A stretch of DNA of 64,000 nt. It comes from Melastoma dodecandrum. Lineage: Eukaryota > Streptophyta > Magnoliopsida > Myrtales > Melastomataceae. The notes under the pieces were generated by a model that was not told the origin of the DNA, made no database searches, and saw only the letters and a program-made list of their open reading frames with translations. The stretch lies in the NCBI GenBank assembly GCA_029817715.1, contig JARUPY010000190.1, forward strand, positions 2,852,001 to 2,916,000, read 5' to 3'. Below are positions 1 through 12,074 of the stretch, one piece after another. Positions within the stretch are counted from its first letter, which is position 1. Every line of letters starts with the position of its first letter. Both the position numbers and the translations under genes were made by a program.

Positions 1-1690
1 TGATTGGTTTTGCAAGTATCCAAGAGTTGAGCAATAATTAATCATCGACCGTGTAGTTGATGGGCCCGAAAGTGACGTTACGTGTACGAATGGGCCGAAC
101 AGGAATCCCGGGACTGGACCGAGTCTGATTTGTTATTCGATGGAAGTGGAACAAAAACAATCCTCTGGTAAGAAGAAAAAAAATATCCCCAATTTAGTAT
201 GGTAGGACGTGCAAATAGAACAAAGGGCTCGCTTTGCTATCGGAAAATATCTCGCGAAATTGAGTAGTAATTTTTAAAATTCGTTAAATAATGTCCCGAA
301 TTCAATGTTAAAAATACTAAGTTCTTTAAGGAATGAACTCGATGTTTCTAACATCGAGATAAGTGCATTATTTGACAAATTTTGAAAGTAAATTTCTTGT
401 TTTGTGAAATATTTTCGTGACTAAGTACTATGTCAAGATCTCTATTTATATTATTACGCTCATTGTTGGAGTTGACAAGGTCGTTGGAAATTGAAAATGT
501 CGTTACAAAAACCTTATCTACCTCCACTTTTTTCGTTCCGACAATAAAACCCAACGGGTCGGCTTACGAAGCTAAAGGCTCTTCCGACGCCACATTTGAA
601 CCTAAGTCCTCTGTTAAGGAAACTAAATGTCGAACTATCCGAACCAATAGGTCGAGCACGTAACGTTGTCCGAGTGGCGTGCGGAGGAGGCTGCACCTAA
701 GTTTTCAACCATTAAAACGTAAGGGCCTCGGTTCGTTTCTAAGACGAGGAGGAATCCATGGAATGAGACTAGCCGGCAACCAAATTCGCGATGTTTCTCA
801 CAACTAAATGAATCTTCACCACCTAACACGGAACAAATAAACCCGAAACCCGGAACCAAGGACGACCACCACGCCTCCCTCGATAAGTCTCGGAAATCAT
901 TATTACATTAGGTGCACGTATTGATGACTGTCCTTCCTAAGACTAAGTTAACAGTAGTTCATAAATGTCTGAAAGATGGAATTTCATCGAACCATATGGA
1001 TACGATTCCAGTGGTGCACGAAAAGGGTATATTGCCAATGATTCTGTACCGAAAAAGGACGTCGCGTTATGTCTGACACAGAGCAGGATAACGAGTTGAT
1101 GTCAATTAAAAGACTTTGGTATATCCTCAAATCCCATGTAGTAAGAGTTGCTTTCAACAGGAGTTCATATTTCGACATCACATGTTAAAACCTTATTTGG
1201 TCCCTCCCCTTCACCATGGTGAAAGGAAATCATCCCCCGCGATCATTTGCCGGAACCCGTTACGTGCCATATCGAACGTTCGAGATCTCTTCGCGGGCGG
1301 ACTCGTCTAAATGAGTCAGTCTAACATCATCTAGAGTCTGAACCTCCGGAAGCAGCACAAGCACAGGCACAAGCACGTGCTAAGCTAACCTAGACACTCA
1401 TCGAACTGCAGCAGGCCTTCACATTCCCGAAGATAGATCCAACCATTGAATTCCCATTTTCATCATTGTGTTTGTTGGTGTGTAACTCCCCCCAGCTCAC
1501 AAGAACCGAAGCACTGGAATTATTTTAGGTGTGAACTCGGTTCAATCCTTAAATATCTTATGAGACGCGAAATTGATTCCTTGCAACATGGGATGGGCGA
1601 TGAAGTTCGGACAGAAGATGTTGGATGCTATTAAAAAACACGAGCTATTGGGTTTTTTAAGATAATTGAGAACAGAGCAGAACAGAGAGC
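1..1690. other. No recognisable gene
   Basis: Only short open frames with no recognisable domain, mostly AT-rich. The last few hundred bases are presumably promoter and leader of the IQD gene. A short C/A/G-rich run of CAAGCA/CAGGCA units lies near 1350-1380. I see no RNA gene or transposon end. Confidence 0.5.
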
Positions 1691-1727
1691 AGTGTGGTGG
1701 AAGTGGGGTGGGGGGGGGGGGGCGGAT

Positions 1728-3232
1728 ATGGGCAAACCTGGGATATGGCTGAAGCAATTCCTGACAGGTAGGAAAGATAAGGGAGATAAGGCCGTTAAGG
1801 ATAAGGAGAAGGTTGCGGCAGCCGGGATCGTCAGCCAGGATGTTAGTCGGAGTAGCGGTACAAATCCTGCCACCCCTGTGGTATTCCCCCCGATGACTCC
1901 CAGGGAGAAGAGGCGATGGAGCTTTAGGAGGTCATCCGCCAACTCAGCCGCACCTTTGGCCGTGCAGTCCGTTGTTTCCATTGCGGAGGACGTCCGGAAG
2001 AAGGGTGTGACGGCTGTTGCCGAGCGCACTGTCGAGGATGCCGCCGCAGTCAAGATCCAATCCGCTTTCCGGTCTTACCTGGTAATGTGTGCTATGCTAG
2101 GCTAGGCTACTTACTCTACTGTTCTCTCTGAGTCATTTCAGGGTTCTTCGTTTGATCGAGGATATTTTACGGACGGCGATTTGTTATCCCGTGTTAATTG
2201 TAGGCAAGGAAGGCGTTGCGTGCATTGAGAGGATTAGTCAAGTTGCAGGCACTGGTTAGGGGTCACCTTGTGAGGCAGCGGGCGAAGGAGACACTAAGAT
2301 GTATGCAGGCATTGGTCACTGCTCAGGCTCGGGCTCGGGCTCAGCGTCTTCACATGGCGGATGATGCAGTAAAGCCGTATGCCCTCTGGCCGGCGAACCC
2401 ATGTAAATCCAATCAGGATTTCAAGTTTTGGAACCCATACCAGGCCAGATCTGAAGTATACGGTCCTGGTCAGGTAACCCTGCGTCTGATCTCGAATTGA
2501 TTCAGTGTCTTTATCGTTTTTCACCTCGATCGTGATGATTTTTCTGGGCTAGTGCAGGAGATTGATCGAGGGATAGTGGAAGAGAATGTTAAGATAGTCG
2601 AGATGGATCTCGGAGAGTGGAAGCCAAGCGTAAAGTATCGGAACAGCTACCTGCACCCGAACCATCCACAACCTGACCGAATGCATTTTCCTTTCCCCCG
2701 ATCGCACTTCAATCAGGATTACCACCAGAAGCAGTCCCCCGCACCATCAGCAGTGACCGAGGCGAGCCCAAGGACGTACGGGGGCCATTTCGAGGACGAC
2801 TCCTTCTACACAGTACAGAGTAGCCCCCAGTGCTACTCTGCCATGTCAAATCCCGATCCCTGCCGAATCCCGTTCTCCATCCCCAGGCCAGAGTATGCTG
2901 CTTCCTTGTCCTACGACTACCCATTCTACCCCAACTACATGGCGAACACGGAGTCCTCGCGTGCCAAGGCGAGGTCCCAGAGCGCGCCGAAGCAGCGAGC
3001 GCCAGACTACTTCGAACGGCAGGCGAGCCGGCGGAGGCCGTCCATGGAAGGAAGAGGAGGCATCCCCAGGGGGTCGTCAAGGATGCAACGTTCGTCCTCG
3101 CACGTGGGGTCGGCCGTTCAGGGGTACCAATACCCACAGCCTCCCTGGTCAGCAAAGCAACTGGACCACCGCCATGACGAACACGAACCAGTGCAGATCT
3201 TTGGTTTCGTTGGACGTGAGGGGTTGAATTGA
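1728..3232 (+). CDS. IQ67-domain (IQD) calmodulin-binding protein
   Basis: A plant IQD family member, a scaffold protein that binds calmodulin and usually associates with microtubules, membranes or the nucleus. Three exons (1728-2081, 2204-2473, 2558-3232) join in frame through GT-AG introns to about 432 residues. I chose the ATG at 1728 because [12 protein letters not shown] fits the family N-terminus; an in-frame ATG 36 bases upstream would add residues read from a 13-base G run. The IQ67 region spans about residues 104-170: IQSAFRSYL at the end of exon 1, then [19 protein letters not shown] and [13 protein letters not shown] in exon 2. The intron that splits this region is at the conserved family position. 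A DUF4005 motif ([18 protein letters not shown]) lies at about 338-355. The length is normal and I see no lesion. The exact IQD subgroup is not assigned. Confidence 0.93.
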
Positions 3233-3596
3233 AGTTGTATTGTATCCGGATGATGTTATTACAAGTCGTGGAATAGAAAAAGTTCCTTGTTCTTCAATTA
3301 TCCAATGTCTTATGACTAATTTGCTTATGGTGGAAATCTTAAATAATTTTGAACTATATTTTGCACTTTGGGTTATAACAATTGGAAAGGTATAACCCAT
3401 TTTTAGTACCCTATTATATATGAAGATATTATTTTGATGGTATTTCAACCTGTTTATGGATTCTTAATCACTATTCATTAATATTACCTTATCATCTTTA
3501 AGGATTATTAATGACATTTCCTCAGTAGTTTAGGGCCAAATGAGAAATGACGGTTATACCCTTGACATCCGACAATATAACGTGATCGGACAAAGC
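3233..3596. other. Intergenic spacer between IQD and RPS3A
   Basis: AT-rich sequence holding the presumed IQD 3' UTR and the distal RPS3A promoter. No gene seen. Confidence 0.6.
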
Positions 3597-3632
3597 TAGG
3601 GTTTTCTCTCTCTTACAGCGTGAGTAGGGTTT
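3597..3632 (+). promoter_or_regulatory. Two telo-box elements and pyrimidine tract before RPS3A
   Basis: TAGGGTTT occurs at 3597-3604 and again at 3625-3632, separated by a CT-rich TCTCTCTCTTAC run. Telo-boxes (AAACCCTA on the other strand) and pyrimidine-rich starts are typical of plant ribosomal-protein gene promoters. The assignment to promoter or leader is inferred from position, 75-110 bp upstream of the ATG. Confidence 0.6.
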
Positions 3633-3706
3633 TGGTCTGTTCTTGCTTTTGGAGCCGTCGCCGCCTTCCCCTCATCACTTCCGCCTCCCACCCCTAACCA
3701 GCCTCC

Positions 3707-5792
3707 ATGGCCGTCGGGTGAGCCGTCTCTCTCCTTCTTCCTCCTCCTTCTCCGTCTGTTCTGCTCTTGACCTGATTATCCGCGGATTCGATTGTTTCGT
3801 TGGTCTGTGCAGGAAGAACAAGCGCATTTCCAAGGGAAAGAAGGGCGGCAAGAAGAAAGCGTGAGTCTTTGCCGCGCTTTCCTTCCTTTGGCCTAATACC
3901 GATTTGTGGGTTGGTGTTTGTTTGTTCGTTTTTGAGCGGTTTTGTTTATGGGTTTCTGTTTTGGTGGTGGCTTGCGTTGTGTGATGTAGAGCTGATCCTT
4001 ATGCGAAGAAGGACTGGTATGACATCAAGGCCCCGTCGGTTTTCTCGGTGAAGAATGTCGGCAAGACCCTTGTCACCCGTACCCAGGGTACTAAGGTGGG
4101 TGCTGCTGGCTATCACATTGCCAGATTGCGTGAATTGTGAGGCGGATGATTTCGATTGGTTGTAGAATTGTGTTGTTGTTGGGTTTTGTGGAGATTTCTC
4201 ATACTTGAGAGATTGAGTGATATGTTTTTTGGCAGGAGTTGAACTTTTTTAGCTGCAGATGAGTTGATGTATCTTAACTAAAATTTCTACTGAGGCATGT
4301 AGTTTTTTAGAAGCATATCTGTGGCAGATAATGAAGTGTAAATGTTAGAATTTGTGGGTATGCTGGATCGTTCGGTAGACATGGTGCTTTTCATATAGGA
4401 CCCCCCAATAGTTTATTTTCAGTTAGGTTTTACTTTCTTTTTTTTTTGGTAATTTAGGTTTTACTTTCTGCGTGAATTGTAATTTGATTCTTGTCGGTAT
4501 AAACTTCCTTGCAGTGTGGCATCTTTCTGCAGTGCTGCTTCTCTCTGGCTTTAGGTTTTCATAGTGGATAGATGGAGACTAGACAAAAATGCGATGAGGT
4601 GGCTTATAATTTGATTCTTATCGGTATAAACTAACTTGAGTCATTGTTATTATTATTTGACAGATTGCTTCGGAAGGGCTCAAGCATAGAGTGTTCGAGA
4701 TATCGCTGGCTGACCTGCAAGGTGATGAAGACCACTCTTACAGGAAGATTAGGTTGAGAGCTGAAGATGTACAGGGGAAGAATGTCTTGACAAATTTCTG
4801 GGTGAGATTATATTGATATTGTAAATGTTCTCGCCAGATCTCTTTTTTTTTTCAGTGTGGACTTTGCAGTGGCTGGGAATTATGTCTCTTTTTTATATGC
4901 TAGGGTATGGATTTCACTACTGACAAGTTGAGGTCACTGGTGAGGAAGTGGCAAACTTTGATTGAAGCACATGTTGATGTTAAGACGACTGATAACTACA
5001 CTCTGAGGATGTTCTGCATTGGCTTCACCAAGAGGCGTCCCAACCAGGTCAAGAGGACTTGCTATGCTCAATCCAGCCAAGTGAAGCAGGTAATTGTTTA
5101 GACCCATGTTGGTTCACATGCTTTCATATATGGCTACTTCAGCCTATTATTGTATCTTTTTCCTCGGCATTTTTTATTTGCGGGATTATTTAAGTTGTGA
5201 TGTAATTGGGTTATCTGTTATGCTGCGTAGAATGCACGTATGTTTAGATGTAAAAAAGCGGAGTACTATTCTGATTTGCGTGGTCTTGGGAGGAGGAGGA
5301 GGTGGCGGCTTTTGGCTATGCTATTATTCCATTTGCGATATTGCATTTTTTGGCTTTTGGATATATTATGATGTTGCCTGTGACGGAGGAATCATGATAC
5401 TTTTCAGATTCGGAGAAAGATGAGGGAAATCATGGTTAACCAGGCATCATCCTGTGATCTCAAGGAGTTGGTGAGGAAGTTCATCCCTGAGATGATTGGA
5501 AAGGAGATTGAGAAGGCAACATCTAGCATCTACCCTCTGCAGAATGTCTTCATCAGGAAGGTTAAGATCCTGAAGGCTCCTAAGTTTGACCTCGGAAAAT
5601 TGATGGAGGTATGTATCCCGATATCCATATCCTATTACCCTTTGAATCTAACATACATGTTTTAAGATGACAACCCTAATTTTGTATCGATTACCACAGG
5701 TCCATGGTGATTACACTGAAGATGTAGGTGTGAAGTTGGATAGGCCTGCCGATGAGACAATGGCTGAGGCCACGGAAGTCGTCGGAGCTTAA
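3707..5792 (+). CDS. RPS3A: 40S ribosomal protein S3a (eS1)
   Basis: Structural protein of the cytosolic small ribosomal subunit. Seven exons (3707-3717, 3813-3860, 3990-4095, 4664-4801, 4904-5089, 5408-5608, 5700-5792) close in one frame to 260 residues, very near the usual length of plant S3a. The protein begins [20 protein letters not shown], followed by [17 protein letters not shown], the conserved N-terminal signature. [19 protein letters not shown] and [20 protein letters not shown] also match the family. The first exon carries only 11 coding bases, common in ribosomal-protein genes. Every intron is GT-AG and no lesion is seen. Telo-boxes lie just upstream. Confidence 0.97.
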
Positions 5793-6491
5793 AATTTTCT
5801 TGGAATGGAAATAATCATGTTTATTTCTCTTACCTTCACCAGGATTTCCAAACGTGCTATCCTAGAAGAGTCATTTAGTAATTTTTGACAAGTGGTTGTT
5901 TTGTTGGTTGGACTCATGCTTCGAAAGTATGGATGCCTGTCTTTCTGAGATCCTTCTGCGATGTTTGGTGTTGTACCTTGAATTGGTTTTTTATTCTACT
6001 CACCTCCTATGTCGATGATGCCCTTAAGGGCTTGGGCGACACAGACCTTTGATCTTTTCTTCATGATCACGGGCGAATAAAGTTGACGACGGGCTGGGTT
6101 TTTGCATTCCTAGTCTGGATGATCTGTGGCGACTGAACTTCACAATGCACAACTACAGACGCTAAAGAATTAAATGGCGACATATTTCCCCTTTGTTTGA
6201 TGAGGGCTTACATTAGGAATGTCAAACTTTGCAGGATGTGTCGACAGAGAAATGGTGATAGGCTGGCCGCTCGATCCGTTTTCACTCTTAACTTCTAAGA
6301 CATGCTTTCTTGACGATACACATACGTCACTTAAACATTGCAAGAAGACGACACAGCAGCTTATTAATACATCAGTGTTTTTTTCAGCCCATTTCATCGT
6401 ATCTATTAGCTAGAACTGGCCGTAGAGAAACGTTCTCTAGGTGTTAACACAAACTAAGGCTACAAACATTTTCAAAAGAGATAATTTACAC
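5793..6491. other. Convergent 3' spacer
   Basis: The 3' UTRs of RPS3A (+) and the CXC gene (-) meet here. No other gene is seen. Confidence 0.6.
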
Positions 6492-9400
6492 CTAGTCGTG
6501 CGAAGAGAGTGAAGGGAAAGCAGGAATCGATCTCAAGATCACCCTCCGGCCACCACTCCGTTGACCCAGCGTAGAACCAGAGTCCACATGAGGGGGAGAG
6601 ACCCTCTTGATGGTTGGAGAGGTGGCCTTTGTTTGGCCAATGGTGGGAGCATCGCCATAGAGTATGCCGGGGAATTCATCTTCCGGGTTACTTTGTAGAG
6701 GTTTCAGTCCAGGGCCGAGAAGGCCGGATCCTCCTGTTTGGTGGTGCAGACGGATGGAATAGGAAGAGCCGACAAGCGATGATCGCAGCTGCTTGGCCTT
6801 CGGAGGAAATCCCATTGGAAGTACTGGCCTGGCAGAAAAGAAGAGATAAGTGAAGGAATAGATAATTATGCAACTCATTCAGCAGATGATCTGTGCAACT
6901 CCGTTAGCTAGTTATAGGAGCAAACTTATAATGCCTGTTAAGCTCAGAAGGCATAGACAGAAGAACTGAATTGTTCGGCTCCATGTTCTTCTGGCCATCG
7001 GCTGTCCATGCCTCGAGGTCGACAGCACTCTTTCCACACTTCTCCGAGTCTTCTTCCATTTCACAATCTGCTCCTGCGAAAATGGTCCCTGGATCACAAA
7101 GTAGGAAGACTAATAATTTTGAAAAAGAAATTTCTAAAAAAGAACTTGAAACTTTGGAAAAGCTAAATGGTCAATAAGTGATGCAGTTACCGTCTTTTGT
7201 TCCGAACGCATTCTTACACCCTTCGCATCTACAGTTGATCGAGCATCCGACGCCCTCCTTTTTGAACAACACGCATCGTTAATCAAAGAATTAGTCCAAT
7301 TGGAAAGAAGTTATTCACAAAGCAAAACCTGATAGCATTCGCAGTATTTCTTCAGACAATTCGACTTCTTGCAGTTGCATCCTCTTTTGTGCCTTGCCGA
7401 AGCTGGGGTTTTATTAAGTTCATCCTTCCAACCAAGAAAATTGAAGAATTTTAAGGGTAAAAAAAAAAGATTGAAAAGAACCACAGAAGATTACAACCAA
7501 ACTTACCCAGGTTTCAGACATGGTATCAGAAGATCGTATCACCTTTGGAGCAAAAGCAAGAGGGTTACGTGATTCTATCTGCTTCCTTGTTGCAAGGACA
7601 GTTTCTTCGTGAATGGGCTTGTTGAGGCAATCTTGACAAGCACATGGCCCAATACAGTAAACGCCGGCGGCAAAGCATTCACAGTAGCTGCAGAAAACTA
7701 CTAAGTCAAGCTCAAAGGACTGATCTTTAGATTATTCATAAAGAACACGCACTAAAACTCATCAGTTTCCTTGAGATACTTGACTACCCAATCAAATACT
7801 CACAGCTTCAAGCACTTGGACTTTTTGCAGTTGCAGCGTTTGCAAGACTCTGGTTCACCACTAAGATCTCTGTGCCTGCAAACACGTATCAGCAAAGCGA
7901 AAAACTTTTATCTGGAGATGAAAAAAAAAACAGTCATAATAACTGCTTTGAGTTCAGGCATGCCTTTTCTTTTGGGGACTAAGCTGGTTAAGCTCGTCAT
8001 AGCTCATGGAAGCACTTGTAGGATCATATTCTATAAGCTGAAGACTCTTCACAGCAGGATCAACCTCATTTTCAGAGTTCACTGGATTCAAATTCTCCTG
8101 GTCAGCTGTAGATAACTGAGAGGAGGGATCAGGAAGCAGTTTTTCATGCTTCAAGGTTTTTGAGGATGATGTCAGCGCATTTAGGTGCAAACCGATCCCG
8201 GGTAAAATACGCTTCTCGGTAGAACTCACTCCCTGATTGAAAAGAATATGCCGCTTATCGTTTGACTCTTTATTGTCATTAACCTGTTGTACTGCAAGGG
8301 AAGAATCGTAGCTTTTCCGATTAGGTTGTGCCGGCTCGAAATCCAAACAGCGCCTTCTTATACCACGATACAAGTCAGCAGACATCTGCATTACAAGGGA
8401 GAGAAGTTGCTTCATTGAGGAATAATATTCCATTTACGATGGTTACCCATTCGTTAATAATTATGCTTGGAAATGCAAAGAGAAATAAGACTACTACACA
8501 AGATCAGTTAGCTTTAGGGGAGATGCCACTCAATATCCAAGAAACAGAATGTGCTAAGATTTGGAAAGCCAGGGTGAAGTATCAAAAAGTAAGCCATAGA
8601 TACGGTTATCGAAAGCTTTATGAGGTAAAAGAACGACTGTTGCTTGTCTTTACCTTGGAGCCACGTGGCACCAGAACCTTAGCATCACCACCCTTGTTGT
8701 TATTAAAACATTCATCCATCTCGGTTTGTCCATCGCCATCCGGAAAGTGAGATTCAGAGGAAAAAAAGGAATGACCTTCTGTTTCATATTGCTCAAGAGT
8801 AGAAGCCTGATGTAATAACAGTTGCCTATTCTCTGCAGCAGTTAAAATTTCATGTTGAGCAGCATTCGGCACCATAGAAGCAAGAAGACTGGAGGATGTA
8901 TCTGGTGAAGTTTGACCCAGTCCCCGGAAAGCAATTGCATCGTTAGGGGAGCTAAAGATGAGAACCTCAGTTGATTTCGAGTCCAAACCATCCAAGGAGA
9001 ATTGCATCAGTTCCCTATTCTGTCCAGAGATCCCTTCAGCATCCCTTTTAGCTTTGGATTCATGATCTTCAGAGTGTTGTAGAAGATGCAAACCATCAGG
9101 GGGCTGAACAATGCGTTCTGCATTTTCCTCGGGAGATGTCGAGTCACACTCTGGACTGCCGCAGTCATACTTTAATGCCTGGGATAGTTCAATGACAAAT
9201 TCTAAGGATTCATCTGCGGGACCAATCAAAGTTTCTCCAGCATTTATACCGATGTCAAAGTTCCCTGGCAGCTCATTTCCATTCTCGTTCTGTTCGGTTG
9301 TATTATTCACGCCATTTACAGGTGTGATTTCACCTTCATTTTCTGATTGATCTTTAGCATTTTTTAGGTCCAATTCCTGATGCCTATGCAGAGAAACGGA

Positions 9401-10239
9401 CATTGTTAATGAGAACATGCTGACACAAAACATGAAATTGTCATCCAGTTCATCATAAGGTTGAGGATTCAGCAGTCAAAAACAATTACCTCTTCAGAAA
9501 TCTGGACTCTCTGTGGTAATTGACTTGAGGTGAAGAGAAAATCGAAGGAAGAGATGCGAAGCTCAGCGAGCTGAATGGCTGAGCAACGTCTGTAGACTTA
9601 ACTGGCTTTATAGGGGAGAGGCTGTTGAGGTAATTGAAAACCGGGGAATCCTGCACATCAAAATTCATCTCTCAAACCATCAGAATGGTCGAAACCCACC
9701 ATAATGGTCGAACCAAAACAGAAATCTGGCCGAAACAGACATAATTTTTTTGGGGAACTCTCCAAGTTAAACAGCGAGTCTTTCCACATCCAGATCTTTT
9801 GTCAAAACGTCAATTTTCTGGCAAATCGATCTAAGAAGTCAAAACAGAGATCCCGCCATTTCAGCAGATTCTCATCAGCTGGGTCTTGACCAAATATCCA
9901 CATCACCCGCATAAAACCCAAAAAATCAACAATTTTTGAAGAACCCCAGCAACAGACAGACAACGGAGACTTCATTTCCACCAAAACAACTCCAAGAACA
10001 GCGACACCCAATTCCCCACCCCCCCTTCTCCCAAATCCCCACCTGGGGTTCATCTAGCATGCAGCACAACCGACCAACAAAGCTCAGAAACCTCCACACA
10101 ACTCTCCACCGCTGAGAACAGTAAAAAAAAGCAAAGCAAGAGATGGGTGGGGTGGGAATGAATGATTAGATAAAGGGGAAAAGACCTCAAACTTGGAGAC
10201 GGCGCTGGAGATCTGCTGGGTCTTGTCAGGGGTGCCCAT
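6492..10239 (-). CDS. Tesmin/TSO1-like CXC (CPP family) transcription regulator
   Basis: A nuclear DNA-binding protein of the two-CXC type; relatives are DREAM/MuvB-like cell-cycle and floral regulators (TSO1, TCX2). Ten exons on the minus strand: 10239-10186, 9650-9490, 9383-8654, 8385-7964, 7875-7804, 7687-7507, 7424-7329, 7257-7191, 7088-6935, 6828-6492. They total 2274 coding bases (757 residues) and stay in frame. [11 protein letters not shown], a family motif, opens at about residue 322. CXC1 ([19 protein letters not shown]...C) is at about 467-500 and CXC2 ([17 protein letters not shown]...CRCEGC) at about 556-589, with the normal Cys spacing. The C-terminus has the family's KRVSPPH and [10 protein letters not shown] motifs. 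Intron 4 has a GC donor. The donor of intron 9 is uncertain: either GC after AACAG, or a weak GT nine bases further on; both keep frame. Confidence 0.92.
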
Positions 10240-11099
10240 CTCCAAACATCACTGCCACAATCCCTTCCACCACTGGAACAATCCAACCCACATCCTCGAG
10301 CTGCGAGTTGACTGACTCTGTGGAAGAGAGGACAGATATAGTCAAGGTAGGGAGCGGGAAGGCGGGAGGGAGGGAGTGTTTCAGTGTGGATGTGGACTCC
10401 AGTGTCCAGTGGGACCCACACAGATACAACAATTTCCTCTTATTACAACAAAAAGCCAGAAAGACAAAGCCACCTGTCCTCCTCTCCCTAATTAATTAAT
10501 TAATTTTTTTAATTATTAGCTGAATTCATTTTTGGCTCAATAATTCAAAATAAATAATTGACCATAATGGTGCACATTAAATATGAATATTCATATTGCC
10601 TTAGAACATTTAATTTGTTTAATGATTATTTATTTATTTGCCAAAATCCCAAATCCGAGGTATTATTATTAATTTGTGATCGTGTGTGCAAGAAAGACAA
10701 TCATCGCGAAATCACAACATCTCTTTTTCAAATTTATATGTACATGCTTTTTTTTTTTTTAATTTATCAATTTTTGGTGAAACAAATCATGCCTTGCTTG
10801 TGTATGAAGTTTACCACCAACCCTTTTCTGAAATTATAGTTATAGTTACTCTAACCGTTCCTATGTACTCGATCAGTCTACAGTGGAATCTCGTAGGCGT
10901 GGGGAACTATACACAGGTGCTTGGAAACATGCGCCCAAACTCGAGGAAATTTATCGAGAATTTGCAGGGAGGTTAAATGTCTTATCAGAATTCTCGCGTA
11001 GGTGTGCATTAAGTTATTCAAATCAGTATGTCTTCTGGTTGAGTAGGCTTTGCACTCCGGAAGAGAAGTGATCCTGTCATGTAGGTTTCTTAGATAAAT
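10240..11099. other. CXC gene promoter side and AT-rich spacer
   Basis: Presumed leader and promoter of the divergent CXC gene, then AT-rich sequence with an (ATTA)n run near 10490-10510. No gene recognised. Confidence 0.5.
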
Positions 11100-11425
11100 A
11101 TAAATCGAGACCTTCCAAAGACCTCTCCCTTCTCTCTAACCCCTTGACCCAGTTCCGGCGGAGCCCCTCCCGTCCTGGGTGTGGCTAAGCCCACCCACCG
11201 TTTTGTTCGCCGATAAGGTTGGCGTAGGACTTAGATTTGGTTTTCTTTGCTTCTTGTTGTTTTCTATTCGGACCTGGCCGGCGGAAATTTTTTAGGATTT
11301 GGGTTCCTTTTTTCCTTTGTCTTCTGCCCGAATCTGGCCGGCGAAGACGTCTTTCTCTTGTTCTTGTTGGTCTCTTCCTGGATTTGGCCGGAGGAGGTTT
11401 CTGGGCGTCCCAGATATGGGTTCCC
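11100..11425 (+). repeat. Left part of an unidentified element split by the gypsy insertion
   Basis: GC-rich for this window, with three imperfect repeats about 60 bp apart, each containing a TGGCCGG core. It continues at 17229 after the gypsy element. It could be the 5' leader of a non-coding retroposon. No RT or other domain is visible. Confidence 0.3.
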
Positions 11426-12032
11426 TGTTATGAGGAGGAGGGAACAGAACAGGGGAGAAGGTGGTTGAGGAACAAACTGAGAATTTGGAGGGAGGAGCCC
11501 TAACGGCGGTGTCCGTTGTGGGGACCGTTAAACAGAAAGAGGGCGGGCCAATCATTGAGAGGCCGGAGGTCCAGATAAGGCCGAAGAAGGATGGGCTGGT
11601 AGCGACAAACTCAAGCCTCGAAGCCTCGGTTAATAAGGAATGGGAAGAGGACGAAATTGGGATGAATAAGCAGATTGGGGGATGTAAAAAATAGGAATGA
11701 GGTGGTTGCAACAGATGACTGCAACAAACGAAGGAACAACGGAATGCTGGGGGGCTGCGGGGAGAAGGAATAAGAGAACGGACAGAAGAAAGAGAAAAGT
11801 TAGTTTTTAGATTTTTATGGTGTCTGTAAGGATGAGGATAACAAAATGTGCAGAGGAATGATTAGGAGGTGAGTCGTGTTCTGGGTAAGGAGGGCCAGGT
11901 GTTGGTCTGTGAGAAACAAGGAGAAGTGTTTACTGATGTAGTGTGGACATCTGGGTGTTTATGTGTTTTCTTCTCTGAGTTTTTAATGGAAATCCAGCTT
12001 CGTTTGTTTGTTGTTTGATTTTCCATGTATCA
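11426..12032 (+). repeat. 5' LTR of gypsy element
   Basis: Starts TGTTATGAGG and ends CCATGTATCA, colinear with 16621-17228. It contains an open frame (to 11694) that is homologous to the C-terminal tail of the element's own pol. Confidence 0.95.
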
Positions 12033-12035
12033 ACC

Positions 12036-12047
12036 TGGTATCAGAGC
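12036..12047 (+). other. Primer binding site (initiator tRNA-Met type)
   Basis: TGGTATCAGAGC, three bases after the 5' LTR, matches the complement of the 3' end of plant initiator tRNA-Met, the usual primer for these elements. Confidence 0.9.
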
Positions 12048-12074
12048 GCGAAGGCTCGATTTCCAGACAGATTA

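Noticed and set aside
1345..1385. CAAGCACAGGCACAAGCACG short tandem units
   Set aside because: Only about four imperfect hexamers; may be chance or part of a long-dead gene.
2709..3227. Long open frames on both strands over IQD exon 3
   Set aside because: GC-rich coding sequence leaves shadow frames; only the IQD frame has family motifs.
11237..11711. Several overlapping open frames around the gypsy left border
   Set aside because: They cross the LTR boundary and have no domain; the plus-strand one within the LTR is the copy of the pol tail.
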